16,717 nucleotides of DNA from JAUWZS01 sp964423085 (GCA_964423085.1 CAYRDB010000014.1:1-16717), one strand, 5' to 3'. Shown: positions 6,057-13,387, numbered from the stretch's first letter. Program-made: numbers and translations. Notes: generated by a model not told the origin, from the sequence alone.

Positions 6057-6317
6057 TCACACCACTCCAAGCTTGACTGCCACATCGCCAGCGTTGAACT
6101 CTGGTTTGAGCTGTATTATAGCTTTCTTCTGGCCGTTTGGCATTATGTTGATGTTTATCTTTTTCACTTTTACCTCGAAAACTTCCTCAAACTCTTTCCT
6201 TATCTCCGGCTTGCTGGACCTGAGATTTACAATAAAAACTATCGAGTTAGACTTTTCCACAAGCGTGACCGACTTTTCTGTCAAATGCGGATATTTCAAA
6301 TGTTTCCACTTCGCCAT
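6057..6317 (-). CDS. rpl23: 50S ribosomal protein uL23
   Basis: This 86-residue protein is uL23, at the tunnel exit where SRP and chaperones dock. It shows the family pattern: KYPHLTEKSVTLVEKSNSI, then IVFIVNLRSSKPEIRKEFEE, FEVKVKKININIMPNGQKKA and the archaeal-type end with a VKLGVV strand. The ATG at 6317 follows AAAGTGATGGT; the TGA inside is the uL4 stop, and GTGA is four bases from the ATG. It ends GTG TGA, which begins the ribosome-binding site of the 59-aa ORF. Length is normal for archaea. Confidence 0.96.
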   Translation of the reverse strand: MAKWKHLKYPHLTEKSVTLVEKSNSIVFIVNLRSSKPEIRKEFEEVFEVKVKKININIMPNGQKKAIIQLKPEFNAGDVAVKLGVV

Positions 6318-6321
6318 ACCA

Positions 6322-7116
6322 TCACTTTAATTTTTCTATAGCTCCCTTTGTGAATATCGCAAGCCTTCCTGCCATCGCTCCCGGAGCGAGGGATTCAACT
6401 GACAGATTGCCGACAATCTCGGCCTGTACTCCAGGCATGTTCTTTACAGCCTTCGATATTCCCTTGTCGTTCGATACAACAAAAATCGGCCCCACTTTCT
6501 TCTTGTACTTTCTTCCTCTTGACGCCTTTTTCTTTCCCATGGCCTTCCTTTTTTCTATTCTCTCAATTTCGTCTTGTAATCCAATTCCTGTCAGGAACTT
6601 TCTGATTTCAGAAGTTTTCTTCAAACTTTCAAAAGAGTCTTCGACCACGATTGGCACGTTTTTCAATCCGTCCACCTTATGGCCGCGATTTAAAACAACA
6701 TCTCTGTCCGCGGTGGCTGCTATGCACGATTTTATTGCAAGCTGCCTCTCTTTGTTGTTCATTTTCTGGTCCCATATTGTCTCGACTTTTGGCGGATGAG
6801 TTTCCCTTCCTTTCACGGCCTGAGGAACATTCCTCGCCCTGTACATCTGCCATCCTGGAATCTTTCCGTGCAAGCGCGGCATCCTAGCCATTTCCCTACC
6901 CATCATGGTCCATCTTTCCCTCCTTCTCCTTCCATGGTAGTGGGCGGAGCTTCTCTGTCCTGCGCCTGGAGCAGTTCCGTGGGCCTGCCTCTTCTTGCTC
7001 ATTGTGCTCAAAAATGCCCTAATGATAAGATCGTTTCTTATTTTCGTGGAGAAGACCTTGGGCAGGTCTATCTGTCCGCTTTCTTTGCCTGAAATGTCGT
7101 ATACCTTTGCTTTCAT
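6322..7116 (-). CDS. rpl4: 50S ribosomal protein uL4
   Basis: This 264-residue protein is archaeal uL4, which lines the exit tunnel. Its extended loop is visible around residues 45-100, with QAHGTAPGAGQRSSAHYHG, RRRRERWTMMGREMARMPRL and HPPKVETIWDQKMNNKER. The globular part contains VLNRGHKVDGLKNVPIVVED and the C-terminal SVESLAPGAMAGRLAIFTKG. Length is normal for archaea. The ATG at 7116 overlaps the uL3 stop as ATGA, with AAGTGGTTGT upstream. Its own end, AAG TGA, forms the uL23 site. Confidence 0.97.
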   Translation of the reverse strand: MKAKVYDISGKESGQIDLPKVFSTKIRNDLIIRAFLSTMSKKRQAHGTAPGAGQRSSAHYHGRRRRERWTMMGREMARMPRLHGKIPGWQMYRARNVPQAVKGRETHPPKVETIWDQKMNNKERQLAIKSCIAATADRDVVLNRGHKVDGLKNVPIVVEDSFESLKKTSEIRKFLTGIGLQDEIERIEKRKAMGKKKASRGRKYKKKVGPIFVVSNDKGISKAVKNMPGVQAEIVGNLSVESLAPGAMAGRLAIFTKGAIEKLK

Positions 7117-8099
7117 ACAACCACTTCCCTTATTTCGGGAACAATGTTCTTTATTCTTCCAGCTCTTATCGGGGCTCTCAAAAATACAAGCCTCCTTTTC
7201 GGACCTGGGACAGAACCTTCTACAAGTATGTAAGAGCTCTTTAGAAGACCGTACCTTTTTAGACCGCTTGCCGGATTAAACTCCTTTCCAGAGTCGTCTA
7301 TTTTGATAATCCTCTTGTTGAGCTCGGTCCTTTTTTGGAATCCGAGCTGTCCTGACATCGGCACAGTCCATCTGACCCTTCCAGGATTTTCCTGTCCGAG
7401 CGATCCGATGTGCCTCCTTTTACCTTTCGCTCTGTTGCTCTGTATAACAGCACCGAACCTTTTGATTGGTCCTTCAGTACCCTTTCCTTTTGTTATAGCT
7501 ATGGCGTCCACGACTTCTCCTTCTTTTAAAACCTGCCCTGGAGTTATGTCCTTGCCGACGATTTCTCGGGCGAACTTTAGCTTGTCTTCGGTCTTGCCGG
7601 CAAGTTCAACCTCAAAAATGTCATGCGATTTTTTACCGAAAGCCGCAAGTTCGGGCTGAGTTGCCGCTATGAGCCTAATTGAAACTATTTTTCCAGACTC
7701 TTTCTCCATTTTTTCAAACTGTGAGCTAGCGCTTGACCTTTTCGCCTTTTCTGAGAAAATGCCCTTCGGGAGCTTGTCCGCCCACGCTTCTGTTATAATT
7801 GTCAATCCGGAAGAAGTTCTTTTATATGCACGAGCTCCGACAATAGCAATTGGAGGGCAGTCGATTATTGTTACAGGTACGCTTATGTCCTCGCCGAAGC
7901 TCGCCGAGCCTGTTCTAGGGTTTTTCATTATAACATGAGCCATGCCTGCCTTGAATCCAGCAAATGCGAGTATCTTCGGCTTTTCCAGCTTTGATTCGTC
8001 TATAGAAGGATAACTATTGATGACCGGAAATATCCGCCTAGCCCTTTTCCTTGGCCAATACTGCAGTGAGCCTGTTCGTGGCTTTCTCTTTGTTGGCAT
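7113..8099 (-). CDS. rpl3: 50S ribosomal protein uL3
   Basis: This 328-residue protein is archaeal uL3, an early assembly protein reaching the peptidyl-transferase region. The N-terminus has KRKPRTGSLQYWPRKRARR. Internal markers are FAGFKAGMAHVIMK, VVDAIAITKGKGTEGPIKRF, the GSLGQENPGRVRWTVPMSGQ block near the centre of the beta barrel, and a C-terminal VEGSVPGPKRRLVFLRAPIR. It is the first gene of the operon. The ATG at 8099 follows AGGCGGTTGA. The leader between the likely promoter (about 8190) and the ATG is long enough (about 55-60 bases) to hold regulation, unlike the other genes in this window. Confidence 0.97.
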   Translation of the reverse strand: MPTKRKPRTGSLQYWPRKRARRIFPVINSYPSIDESKLEKPKILAFAGFKAGMAHVIMKNPRTGSASFGEDISVPVTIIDCPPIAIVGARAYKRTSSGLTIITEAWADKLPKGIFSEKAKRSSASSQFEKMEKESGKIVSIRLIAATQPELAAFGKKSHDIFEVELAGKTEDKLKFAREIVGKDITPGQVLKEGEVVDAIAITKGKGTEGPIKRFGAVIQSNRAKGKRRHIGSLGQENPGRVRWTVPMSGQLGFQKRTELNKRIIKIDDSGKEFNPASGLKRYGLLKSSYILVEGSVPGPKRRLVFLRAPIRAGRIKNIVPEIREVVV

Positions 8100-8172
8100 T
8101 CAACCGCCTGTTTACGCTCTCTTTCAGCATGTTATCGCCGGATATTCCTTGCTGACTTTCGCGTGCCGTAAA

Positions 8173-8195
8173 TCGGTATAATCTAATTAAACCGA
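8173..8195 (-). promoter_or_regulatory. promoter/dyad upstream of the ribosomal operon
   Basis: On the minus strand GGTTTAATTAG offers a BRE-like GG plus TATA element about 90 bases upstream of the uL3 ATG, predicting transcription start near 8155-8165. The same bases form a 23-bp interrupted palindrome, TCGGTnTAATnnnATTAnACCGA. A protein binding this dyad would cover the TATA box. Nearby, TTAAT-AAATC-ATTAA (8201-8215) is a second, perfect 5-bp-arm dyad. The symmetry is seen directly; operator function is inferred. Confidence 0.5.
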
Positions 8196-8257
8196 CCTGG
8201 TTAATAAATCATTAAGGTTAGCAAAACATAAAAAGCTTTAAACAGCCTCACAGACCG

Positions 8258-8265
8258 CTTAAATT
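8258..8265 (+). promoter_or_regulatory. TATA-like box for the HIT gene (leaderless)
   Basis: CTTAAATT is centred about 25 bases before the HIT ATG at 8287. No ribosome-binding site is present in CAAGAGAAACAACTATTTTT. Spacing fits transcription starting at the ATG. A further AT-rich element, ATAAAAAGCTTTAAA (8228-8242), is an alternative giving a short leader. Confidence 0.45.
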
Positions 8266-8286
8266 CCAAGAGAAACAACTATTTTT

Positions 8287-8814
8287 ATGGAAAAATGCAT
8301 TTTCTGCGAGATTGTAGGCAAGCGGATACCCGCGTTCCAGGTCTACGAGGACGACGACTTTGTCGCTTTTCTTGACGTGAACCCGCTGAACAAGGGCCAC
8401 ACTCTCATAGTGCCGAAGGAACATGTGAGGTGGGTCTGGGAAGTCAAAAAGTTCGGCGATTATTTCAAGGTTGCCAAGGCTGTCGCTGTAGCTGCTGTGA
8501 AAGTGCTCGACGCAAAGTTCGTTAACATAGTCACAGCGGGTCTGGGAGTGCCGCACGCCCACATACATGTCATACCTAGGTTTGAGAACGACGGCCACTC
8601 GGAGGTTCCTATGCCTGGAAATGTGAAGAAAGTCGAAAAGGAGGAAATGGTTTCGATAACGGAGAACATGAAGAACGCAATCACGCTGCGCAGAAGAAAG
8701 TATGCCCCGCGAAAGAGTGCAGCGCCTGTGAAGAAGCCGAAAGTTTCAGACTCTCCCGAACCTAAAAAGGACGATGGATGGGAGTACATCAGAAGGGAAG
8801 CGTATAGCGGATAG
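8287..8814 (+). CDS. HIT-family nucleotide hydrolase/transferase with basic C-terminal tail
   Basis: This 175-residue protein belongs to the histidine triad superfamily (Hint/Fhit-like), which cleaves phosphoramidate or phosphoanhydride bonds of nucleotides. The N-terminus has a CIFC pair (C4, C7). The core includes the DVNPLNKGHTLIVPKEH block, and the triad is H90-A-H92-I-H94 in PHAHIHVIPR, H92 being the catalytic position by homology. Typical Hint proteins are about 110-140 residues. Here a lysine/proline linker (about residues 133-160) leads to a short tail, WEYIRREAYSG. It is divergent from uL3 and is followed by the prepilin peptidase. No SD is seen, so it is probably leaderless. The precise substrate cannot be inferred. 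Confidence 0.9.
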   Translation: MEKCIFCEIVGKRIPAFQVYEDDDFVAFLDVNPLNKGHTLIVPKEHVRWVWEVKKFGDYFKVAKAVAVAAVKVLDAKFVNIVTAGLGVPHAHIHVIPRFENDGHSEVPMPGNVKKVEKEEMVSITENMKNAITLRRRKYAPRKSAAPVKKPKVSDSPEPKKDDGWEYIRREAYSG

Positions 8815-8822
8815 TTAATTAA
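8815..8822 (+). promoter_or_regulatory. TATA-like box for the prepilin peptidase gene
   Basis: TTAATTAA begins right after the HIT stop codon and is centred about 25 bases upstream of the next ATG at 8844. It could drive a leaderless transcript in addition to read-through from the HIT gene. A weak GAGGA lies 10 bases before the ATG. Function is inferred. Confidence 0.35.
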
Positions 8823-8843
8823 GCATCCTGAGGAAATAGTATT

Positions 8844-9695
8844 ATGTTTCAGACGCTGAGCATGATTATCGCTCTCATAGGATCTTCAATAGCGGCTGCT
8901 TGGGACCTTAAGACAACAGAGATACCCGACCAGATTCCTCATGCAATGGTCGCGATTGCTTTAATTATATATTCCGTCCAGTCAGTTCTTTTGTGGGACT
9001 ATTGGCCTATATTGGGAAGCGCAATTGCCGGCGGGCTTTTATTCGCTTTCGGATTTGCACTATACAGGCTCGGACAGTGGGGAGGCGGCGACGCCAAGCT
9101 CCTTTCAGCGATTGGGTTCTTGCTGCCAGCCTTTGTCGGCGCTCCTGTGGTGTTTCCGTTTCCCGTAAGCTACCTGTTCAACGTGTTCTTCGTTGGCGCT
9201 GGATACATGATGGTGTACGCTTTAGCGATGGCATTCAAAGACAGAAAAATATTGTCTTCTTTCAAATCAGATGTATGTTCGATGAAAAAGCATCTTTTGA
9301 TATGGTCTTTCATACTCTTCGCTGCTGTGTCCATAATCGGGGTTTCGCTTTCCAATTACATGATGATGCCGCTTGATGCGAATTTGTTCCTAAACTCCGC
9401 AATGGTCACAGCAGCCGCTTTGGGCGTGTTCATACTTTTCAAGTTCGCGCGTGCAGTTGAAACAGTCGGATTCAAGAAGAAGATACCTGTCAGTAAGCTA
9501 AAAGTGGGCGACGTTCTTATGGATTCGAAAGTTTGGGATGGAATAACCGAAAAGGACTTGAGGCGCATACAAAAATCCGGCAAGCGTTATGTCAGGATAA
9601 AAGAAGGTGTTAGGTTTGCGCCGGCTTTCCCGCTAGGTCTGTTGTTCACAATTTTAGTAGGAGACGCTTTCTTTCTGCTTTTCAGTCTGATATGA
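8844..9695 (+). CDS. archaeal prepilin/preflagellin peptidase (A24 family)
   Basis: This 283-residue integral membrane aspartic protease cleaves class III signal peptides from archaeal pilins or archaellins. Both catalytic aspartates are visible: D21 in AAAWDLKTTEIPD and D83 in the GxGD-type motif GGGDAKLLSAIG. About seven hydrophobic segments are seen, near residues 5-19, 34-50, 55-75, 93-130 (two), 148-168, 182-200 and 263-282. A soluble loop (about 210-260) with PVSKLKVGDVLMDSKVWDG resembles the extra cytoplasmic domain of longer archaeal prepilin peptidases. No pilin or archaellin gene is in the window, so the substrate is unknown. It ends 4 bases from the converging serS stop. Confidence 0.88.
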   Translation: MFQTLSMIIALIGSSIAAAWDLKTTEIPDQIPHAMVAIALIIYSVQSVLLWDYWPILGSAIAGGLLFAFGFALYRLGQWGGGDAKLLSAIGFLLPAFVGAPVVFPFPVSYLFNVFFVGAGYMMVYALAMAFKDRKILSSFKSDVCSMKKHLLIWSFILFAAVSIIGVSLSNYMMMPLDANLFLNSAMVTAAALGVFILFKFARAVETVGFKKKIPVSKLKVGDVLMDSKVWDGITEKDLRRIQKSGKRYVRIKEGVRFAPAFPLGLLFTILVGDAFFLLFSLI

Positions 9696-9699
9696 AAAA

Positions 9700-10986
9700 T
9701 CATTTCCCTATGAACTCTTTCCCGTCCATGAACGGCCTGAGCACTTCGGGTATTTTAACTGTTCCATCATTCTGCTGGAACTGCTCTATAATCCCTATCA
9801 TTGTCCTGCTCGTCGCTATTGCTGTGTTGTTCAGTGTGTGAAGGTGCCCGAGAACAGGCTTCCCTTCGCCTTCCCTCCATCTTATATTTAGCCTCCTCGC
9901 CTGGTAGTCGGTGCAGTTTGAGTTAGAACCGACTTCCCTGAACTGGCCGTCCGCCATCCAGACTTCTGTGTCGTACTTTTTAGCGGCTATCGGTCCTATG
10001 TCGCCTGTGCACACGTTCACAACCCTATAGTGCAACCCGAGAGCCTGATACATGTCTTCGCTGTTCTTCTGAAGTTCTTCGTGTATTTTCCAGCTGTCTT
10101 CGGGCTTGCAGAAAACGAACTGCTCCACTTTGTTGAAATGGTGCATCCGGTAGAAGCCTTTTGTGTACTTTCCGTGCGATCCAACTTCCTTCCTGAAGCA
10201 CGGGCTCACTCCAGCCAGTCGTATCGGCATCTGGCCGCAGTCGATTACTTCATCCATGAACATCGCGGCCATGGGGTGCTCGCTCGTGGCTATGAAGTAA
10301 AGGTCCTCGCCTTCGGACTTGTACATCACGCTCTCGAAATCTCCAAGGTCGGTTACTCCTTCGTAAGGCCTTCTCCTTATCATCAGCGGCGGCTCTATTA
10401 TCTGGAATCCTCGCTTTTTCAGGAAATCGAGCGCGAACCTCTGGAGCGCCATGTCAAGCATAGCTGCGTCGTCCTTCAGATAAACAAAACCGTTTCCGGA
10501 TATCTTCGCCGCGCGCTCAAAATCTATCAGTCCGAGGTCCTTCAATATGTCAGCGTGGTTTTTAGGTTCAAAGTCGAATTTTGGCTCGCTGCCCCATCTT
10601 TTGACTTCCACATTCTCGCTGTCGTCCTTTCCAAAAGGAACGCTTTCGTGAAGTATGTTCGGTAGTGACATCATGCATCCTTTCAGCTCGTCCCATACCT
10701 CTTCCTTTTTCTTCTCCAGCGCCTCCAACTTCTTCGGTATCTTGGCGGCCTCAGCCATCTTCTCTTTCATTTCGTCCGTCTTTCCATCCTTTTTCATTTT
10801 GGCTATTTCCATGCTCACGTCGTTCCTGCTCTTTCTGAGGTCGTTCACTTCCTTCGAAATCTCCCTCCATTTGGAGTCGAGCTTTATCGACTTGTCAAGA
10901 AGCTTTAGCTTTTCCTTGTCATGCCTTCGGCTGATGTTTTCTCTAACCATTTCCGCCTGCTCACGAACGAGTTTTATGTCCAACAT
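9700..10986 (-). CDS. serS: seryl-tRNA synthetase (standard class IIa type)
   Basis: This 428-residue enzyme charges tRNA-Ser with serine. The N-terminal coiled-coil tRNA-binding arm covers roughly residues 1-110 and is rich in K/E heptads. The catalytic core has TSEHPMAAMF, motif 2 around residues 262-282 (CFRKEVGSHGKYTKGFYRMH) and the motif 3 region LNNTAIATSRTMIGIIEQFQ. It is the common SerRS form, not the rare methanogen type. I choose the ATG at 10986 over the GTG at 10995: the GTG belongs to CAAGTGATTGGC, which is the ribosome-binding site seen elsewhere here. It lies 47 bases beyond tyrS, in the same direction. Confidence 0.96.
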   Translation of the reverse strand: MLDIKLVREQAEMVRENISRRHDKEKLKLLDKSIKLDSKWREISKEVNDLRKSRNDVSMEIAKMKKDGKTDEMKEKMAEAAKIPKKLEALEKKKEEVWDELKGCMMSLPNILHESVPFGKDDSENVEVKRWGSEPKFDFEPKNHADILKDLGLIDFERAAKISGNGFVYLKDDAAMLDMALQRFALDFLKKRGFQIIEPPLMIRRRPYEGVTDLGDFESVMYKSEGEDLYFIATSEHPMAAMFMDEVIDCGQMPIRLAGVSPCFRKEVGSHGKYTKGFYRMHHFNKVEQFVFCKPEDSWKIHEELQKNSEDMYQALGLHYRVVNVCTGDIGPIAAKKYDTEVWMADGQFREVGSNSNCTDYQARRLNIRWREGEGKPVLGHLHTLNNTAIATSRTMIGIIEQFQQNDGTVKIPEVLRPFMDGKEFIGK

Positions 10987-11012
10987 GCCAATCACTTGAT
11001 ATTTGACGCGCA

Positions 11013-11023
11013 GATTTTAAAAA
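11013..11023 (-). promoter_or_regulatory. possible internal promoter for serS
   Basis: In the tyrS-serS gap the minus strand reads GCATTTTTAAAATCTGC, a TATA-like core centred about 32 bases before the serS ATG. It could start a short-leader transcript that still includes part of the GTGAT site. It is also compatible with simple AT-richness. Confidence 0.3.
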
Positions 11024-11033
11024 TGCGATTGAA

Positions 11034-11990
11034 TCATTTCCACCTTTTCCTTATAGGAGCTATTATACCTTCCAGATAACCTGTGACCGAGTTCTTCAAG
11101 TCGAGCGGGTGTACTCCACCTTTCACGTAGGCATATTCGAGATCCTGATAAGATAAAAACTCCACATCGCCTCCGAACTTTGCAGGCCTTTCTATCTTGA
11201 ACGAATCAACCCTTGGAAATATTATAAGCTTGGATATCTGAAGCATAGGATTTTCTTCCTTCACCTTCTCTGGACAGTATGCGTTCTTCACAGTTGACTT
11301 TATGTCCTCTAAAGAATCGGTAACAGATATTCCGCTGCCTTTCACGCTCTTGCTCATCTTCTCTCCGGGCCCTTTCAGCGATGTTATGAGCGGTGTGTGA
11401 ACTGCCACAAAAGGATGATTGAGCGTCGGCATCATATCCCTTCCTATCATGTGAACTTTCCTCTGCTCCATACCGCCCTGTGCGACATCAACCCCTAGGT
11501 GTTTTATATCAACCACCTGCATCAGAGGATACCATAATTGCGATATTGTAGCGTGCTCCACATCCCTCGCTATCTCCTGCATGCTTCTTAGTCCTCGGTT
11601 TATTGTGCTCTCTTGCGAGAGCCTCATTACATCCATCTGGTACTCTTTGTTGAACTGGAAGCTAGACCCTAGGACAACCTCAGCGTTGAGCCCTATCGCC
11701 TTTATGGTTTTCTTCCAGTTCTCAACCTCTTTCTCTATTTCGTCTTCCTTGCCTTTCCTGTTAAGGAATGCGTGCAGGTCTGCCAGCAGCACCTTCACCT
11801 TGAAACCAGCTTTGTCGAAATCCATCAACTTGGTTATTGTGACAAAATGCCCCAGATGCATCGGGCCTGACGGCTCGTAGCCGCAATAAACAGAAGGTGA
11901 TTTTTTATCCAGAACCTTTCTAAGCTCTTCTTCAGTCACTATCTCAGAGGTGTTGCTTGTTAGCATCTCCATCCTTTTTTCTGCATCCAT
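11034..11990 (-). CDS. tyrS: tyrosyl-tRNA synthetase, archaeal type
   Basis: This 318-residue class I synthetase charges tRNA-Tyr. The active-site opening YCGYEPSGPMHLGH contains the tyrosine (Y35) matching the substrate-contacting tyrosine of archaeal TyrRS and the HIGH motif as HLGH (45-48). YPLMQVVD (153-160) and GGMEQRKVHMIGRD carry the tyrosine-recognition residues that separate TyrRS from TrpRS. KMSKS is intact at 210-214. The length suits the compact archaeal form, which lacks the bacterial S4-like C-terminal domain. The ATG at 11990 has CGGGATTGC upstream. It is transcribed divergently from the beta-CASP nuclease and precedes serS. Confidence 0.96.
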   Translation of the reverse strand: MDAEKRMEMLTSNTSEIVTEEELRKVLDKKSPSVYCGYEPSGPMHLGHFVTITKLMDFDKAGFKVKVLLADLHAFLNRKGKEDEIEKEVENWKKTIKAIGLNAEVVLGSSFQFNKEYQMDVMRLSQESTINRGLRSMQEIARDVEHATISQLWYPLMQVVDIKHLGVDVAQGGMEQRKVHMIGRDMMPTLNHPFVAVHTPLITSLKGPGEKMSKSVKGSGISVTDSLEDIKSTVKNAYCPEKVKEENPMLQISKLIIFPRVDSFKIERPAKFGGDVEFLSYQDLEYAYVKGGVHPLDLKNSVTGYLEGIIAPIRKRWK

Positions 11991-12020
11991 GCAATCCCGA
12001 TATGAATTAATGCTGTTTGG

Positions 12021-12030
12021 GTTTTAATAT
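12021..12030 (-). promoter_or_regulatory. TATA-like box for tyrS
   Basis: The minus strand reads ATATTAAAAC, centred about 35 bases before the tyrS ATG. This predicts a start near 12000 and a leader of roughly 10 bases containing GGGAT. It shares a 98-base intergenic region with the divergent nuclease promoter. Confidence 0.45.
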
Positions 12031-12046
12031 GGTTTCGCTATCCCCC

Positions 12047-12057
12047 TTTATTTAAAT
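12047..12057 (+). promoter_or_regulatory. BRE/TATA-like promoter for the beta-CASP nuclease
   Basis: CCCCCTTTATTTAAATC carries a TATA-like TTTATTTAAA about 26 bases before 12076. The predicted leader is about 13 bases and contains AGGTG (12079-12083), the ribosome-binding site used to choose the nuclease start. Confidence 0.5.
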
Positions 12058-12088
12058 CGTCGTCTACAAGATAATCTAAGGTGTTTTG

Positions 12089-13363
12089 TTGAAATTGAGC
12101 TTTTTGGGGGCTATGAACTATGTAGGCTCCAGCGGAGTGCTTCTTGAGACTGGCAGCGAGCGCATAGTCATGGACTATGGTACAGAGGTGCAGGACACTC
12201 CACCTTCTTTTCCGATGAGGGTTAACGGCAATGTAGATGCAGTGCTTTTGGGTCACGCACATCTCGACCACTGCGGTGGACTGCCGCTAGTTGCTGCAAA
12301 GTCAAAGTGCCCGGTTTACGCCGCTTCTCCCAGCAAGCTTATGGTTAACATGCTTCTAAACGATTCGCTTAAAATCGCCAGGAATGAGGGTCTCAATTTG
12401 CCATTCAATAAGCAGGATGTCGAGTCCACAATCAGGCGAATCAAGCACGTAGATTTCAGAAAGCCTTTCAATGTAGGCAAATCCAAAGTTACTGGCTACA
12501 GAGCCGGCCACATACCAGGAAGCACGATGTTCCTTGTAGATTCTGGTTCCAAGAAGGTGCTTTACACAAGCGACTTTAACATGTCCGACACCCGTTTGAT
12601 GAAGGCCGCGGACACAGACATCCCAGAGGTCGATGCGCTCATAATAGAGAGCACTTATTCAGAAAGGGACCATTCGAACAGGGAGTCCAACGAAAAGGCT
12701 CTTGTAAAAACAATAGAGTCGACTCTTGCGAACGACGGCATAGCCCTTATTTCAAGCTTTGCGATAGGAAGGACCCAGGAGGTGCTCCTGGTTCTGGACA
12801 GCTATGGCATAGACTATCCGCTGTACATGGACGGAATGGCCAAGAAGGCGACTACGATAATAAACGGAAGCCCCAATTCGATGAAAGACAAGAGCGCGCT
12901 GGACAAGGCGCTGAGGAAGGTTAAGTATGTGACTAATATCAACCAGCGCAAAAAGTCGATAAAGAATCCTTGCGTTATTATGACAACCAGCGGAATGCTG
13001 AGCGGAGGTCCTGTAGTGTGGTACATACAGAACCTGTACAACGACCACAGGAACAATCTGGTCCTTACAGGCTACCAGGTAGAGGATACGCCTGGACGAA
13101 TACTCATGGATACAGGACGGTTTGTCTTCGAAGACAGCGAATCGAAGGAGAGGGAGCTCAAGCTTAAGATGGGCGTGAACCGTTTGGAGTTCAGCGCGCA
13201 CGCCGACAGGAAGGAAATATTATCATTCATAGAGAAGGCCAACCCTAAGAAAGTGTTCTGCGTACACGGCGACAACACTCCAAAGTTCGCTCAGGAGCTA
13301 TGCGGCAAGGGGTATGATGCTGTGGCACCCGTTCTCGGAGAGAGCTCTTTCGATCTGAAATAA
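12089..13363 (+). CDS. metallo-beta-lactamase/beta-CASP RNase, aCPSF2-like
   Basis: This 424-residue protein is a beta-CASP ribonuclease related to CPSF73 and archaeal aCPSF2, acting in RNA 3'-end processing or decay. Zinc ligands are visible: H56-A-H58-L-D60-H61 in GHAHLDHCGG, H141 in AGHIPGS, D162 in YTSDFN and H393 in VHGD. The beta-CASP insert has E188 (IESTYSERDH), SSFAIGRTQEVL and FSAHAD with H371. There are no N-terminal KH domains, so it is not the aCPSF1 type. The start is TTG 12089, five bases after AGGTG, giving the family-like opening MKLSFLGA. TTG 12086 is only two bases from the site. Confidence 0.92.
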   Translation: MKLSFLGAMNYVGSSGVLLETGSERIVMDYGTEVQDTPPSFPMRVNGNVDAVLLGHAHLDHCGGLPLVAAKSKCPVYAASPSKLMVNMLLNDSLKIARNEGLNLPFNKQDVESTIRRIKHVDFRKPFNVGKSKVTGYRAGHIPGSTMFLVDSGSKKVLYTSDFNMSDTRLMKAADTDIPEVDALIIESTYSERDHSNRESNEKALVKTIESTLANDGIALISSFAIGRTQEVLLVLDSYGIDYPLYMDGMAKKATTIINGSPNSMKDKSALDKALRKVKYVTNINQRKKSIKNPCVIMTTSGMLSGGPVVWYIQNLYNDHRNNLVLTGYQVEDTPGRILMDTGRFVFEDSESKERELKLKMGVNRLEFSAHADRKEILSFIEKANPKKVFCVHGDNTPKFAQELCGKGYDAVAPVLGESSFDLK

Positions 13364-13387
13364 TTCTGTCACTACTGTATAGTAATG

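Noticed and set aside
6053..6085. Longer start for the 59-aa ORF at 6085
   Set aside because: It would begin inside uL23 and add 11 residues. The ATG at 6052 has the GTGA site at the spacing used elsewhere, so the longer form is less likely.
10987..10995. GTG at 10995 as the serS start
   Set aside because: It forms part of the AAGTGATTGGC ribosome-binding site; the ATG at 10986 gives the family-typical MLDIKLVRE beginning.
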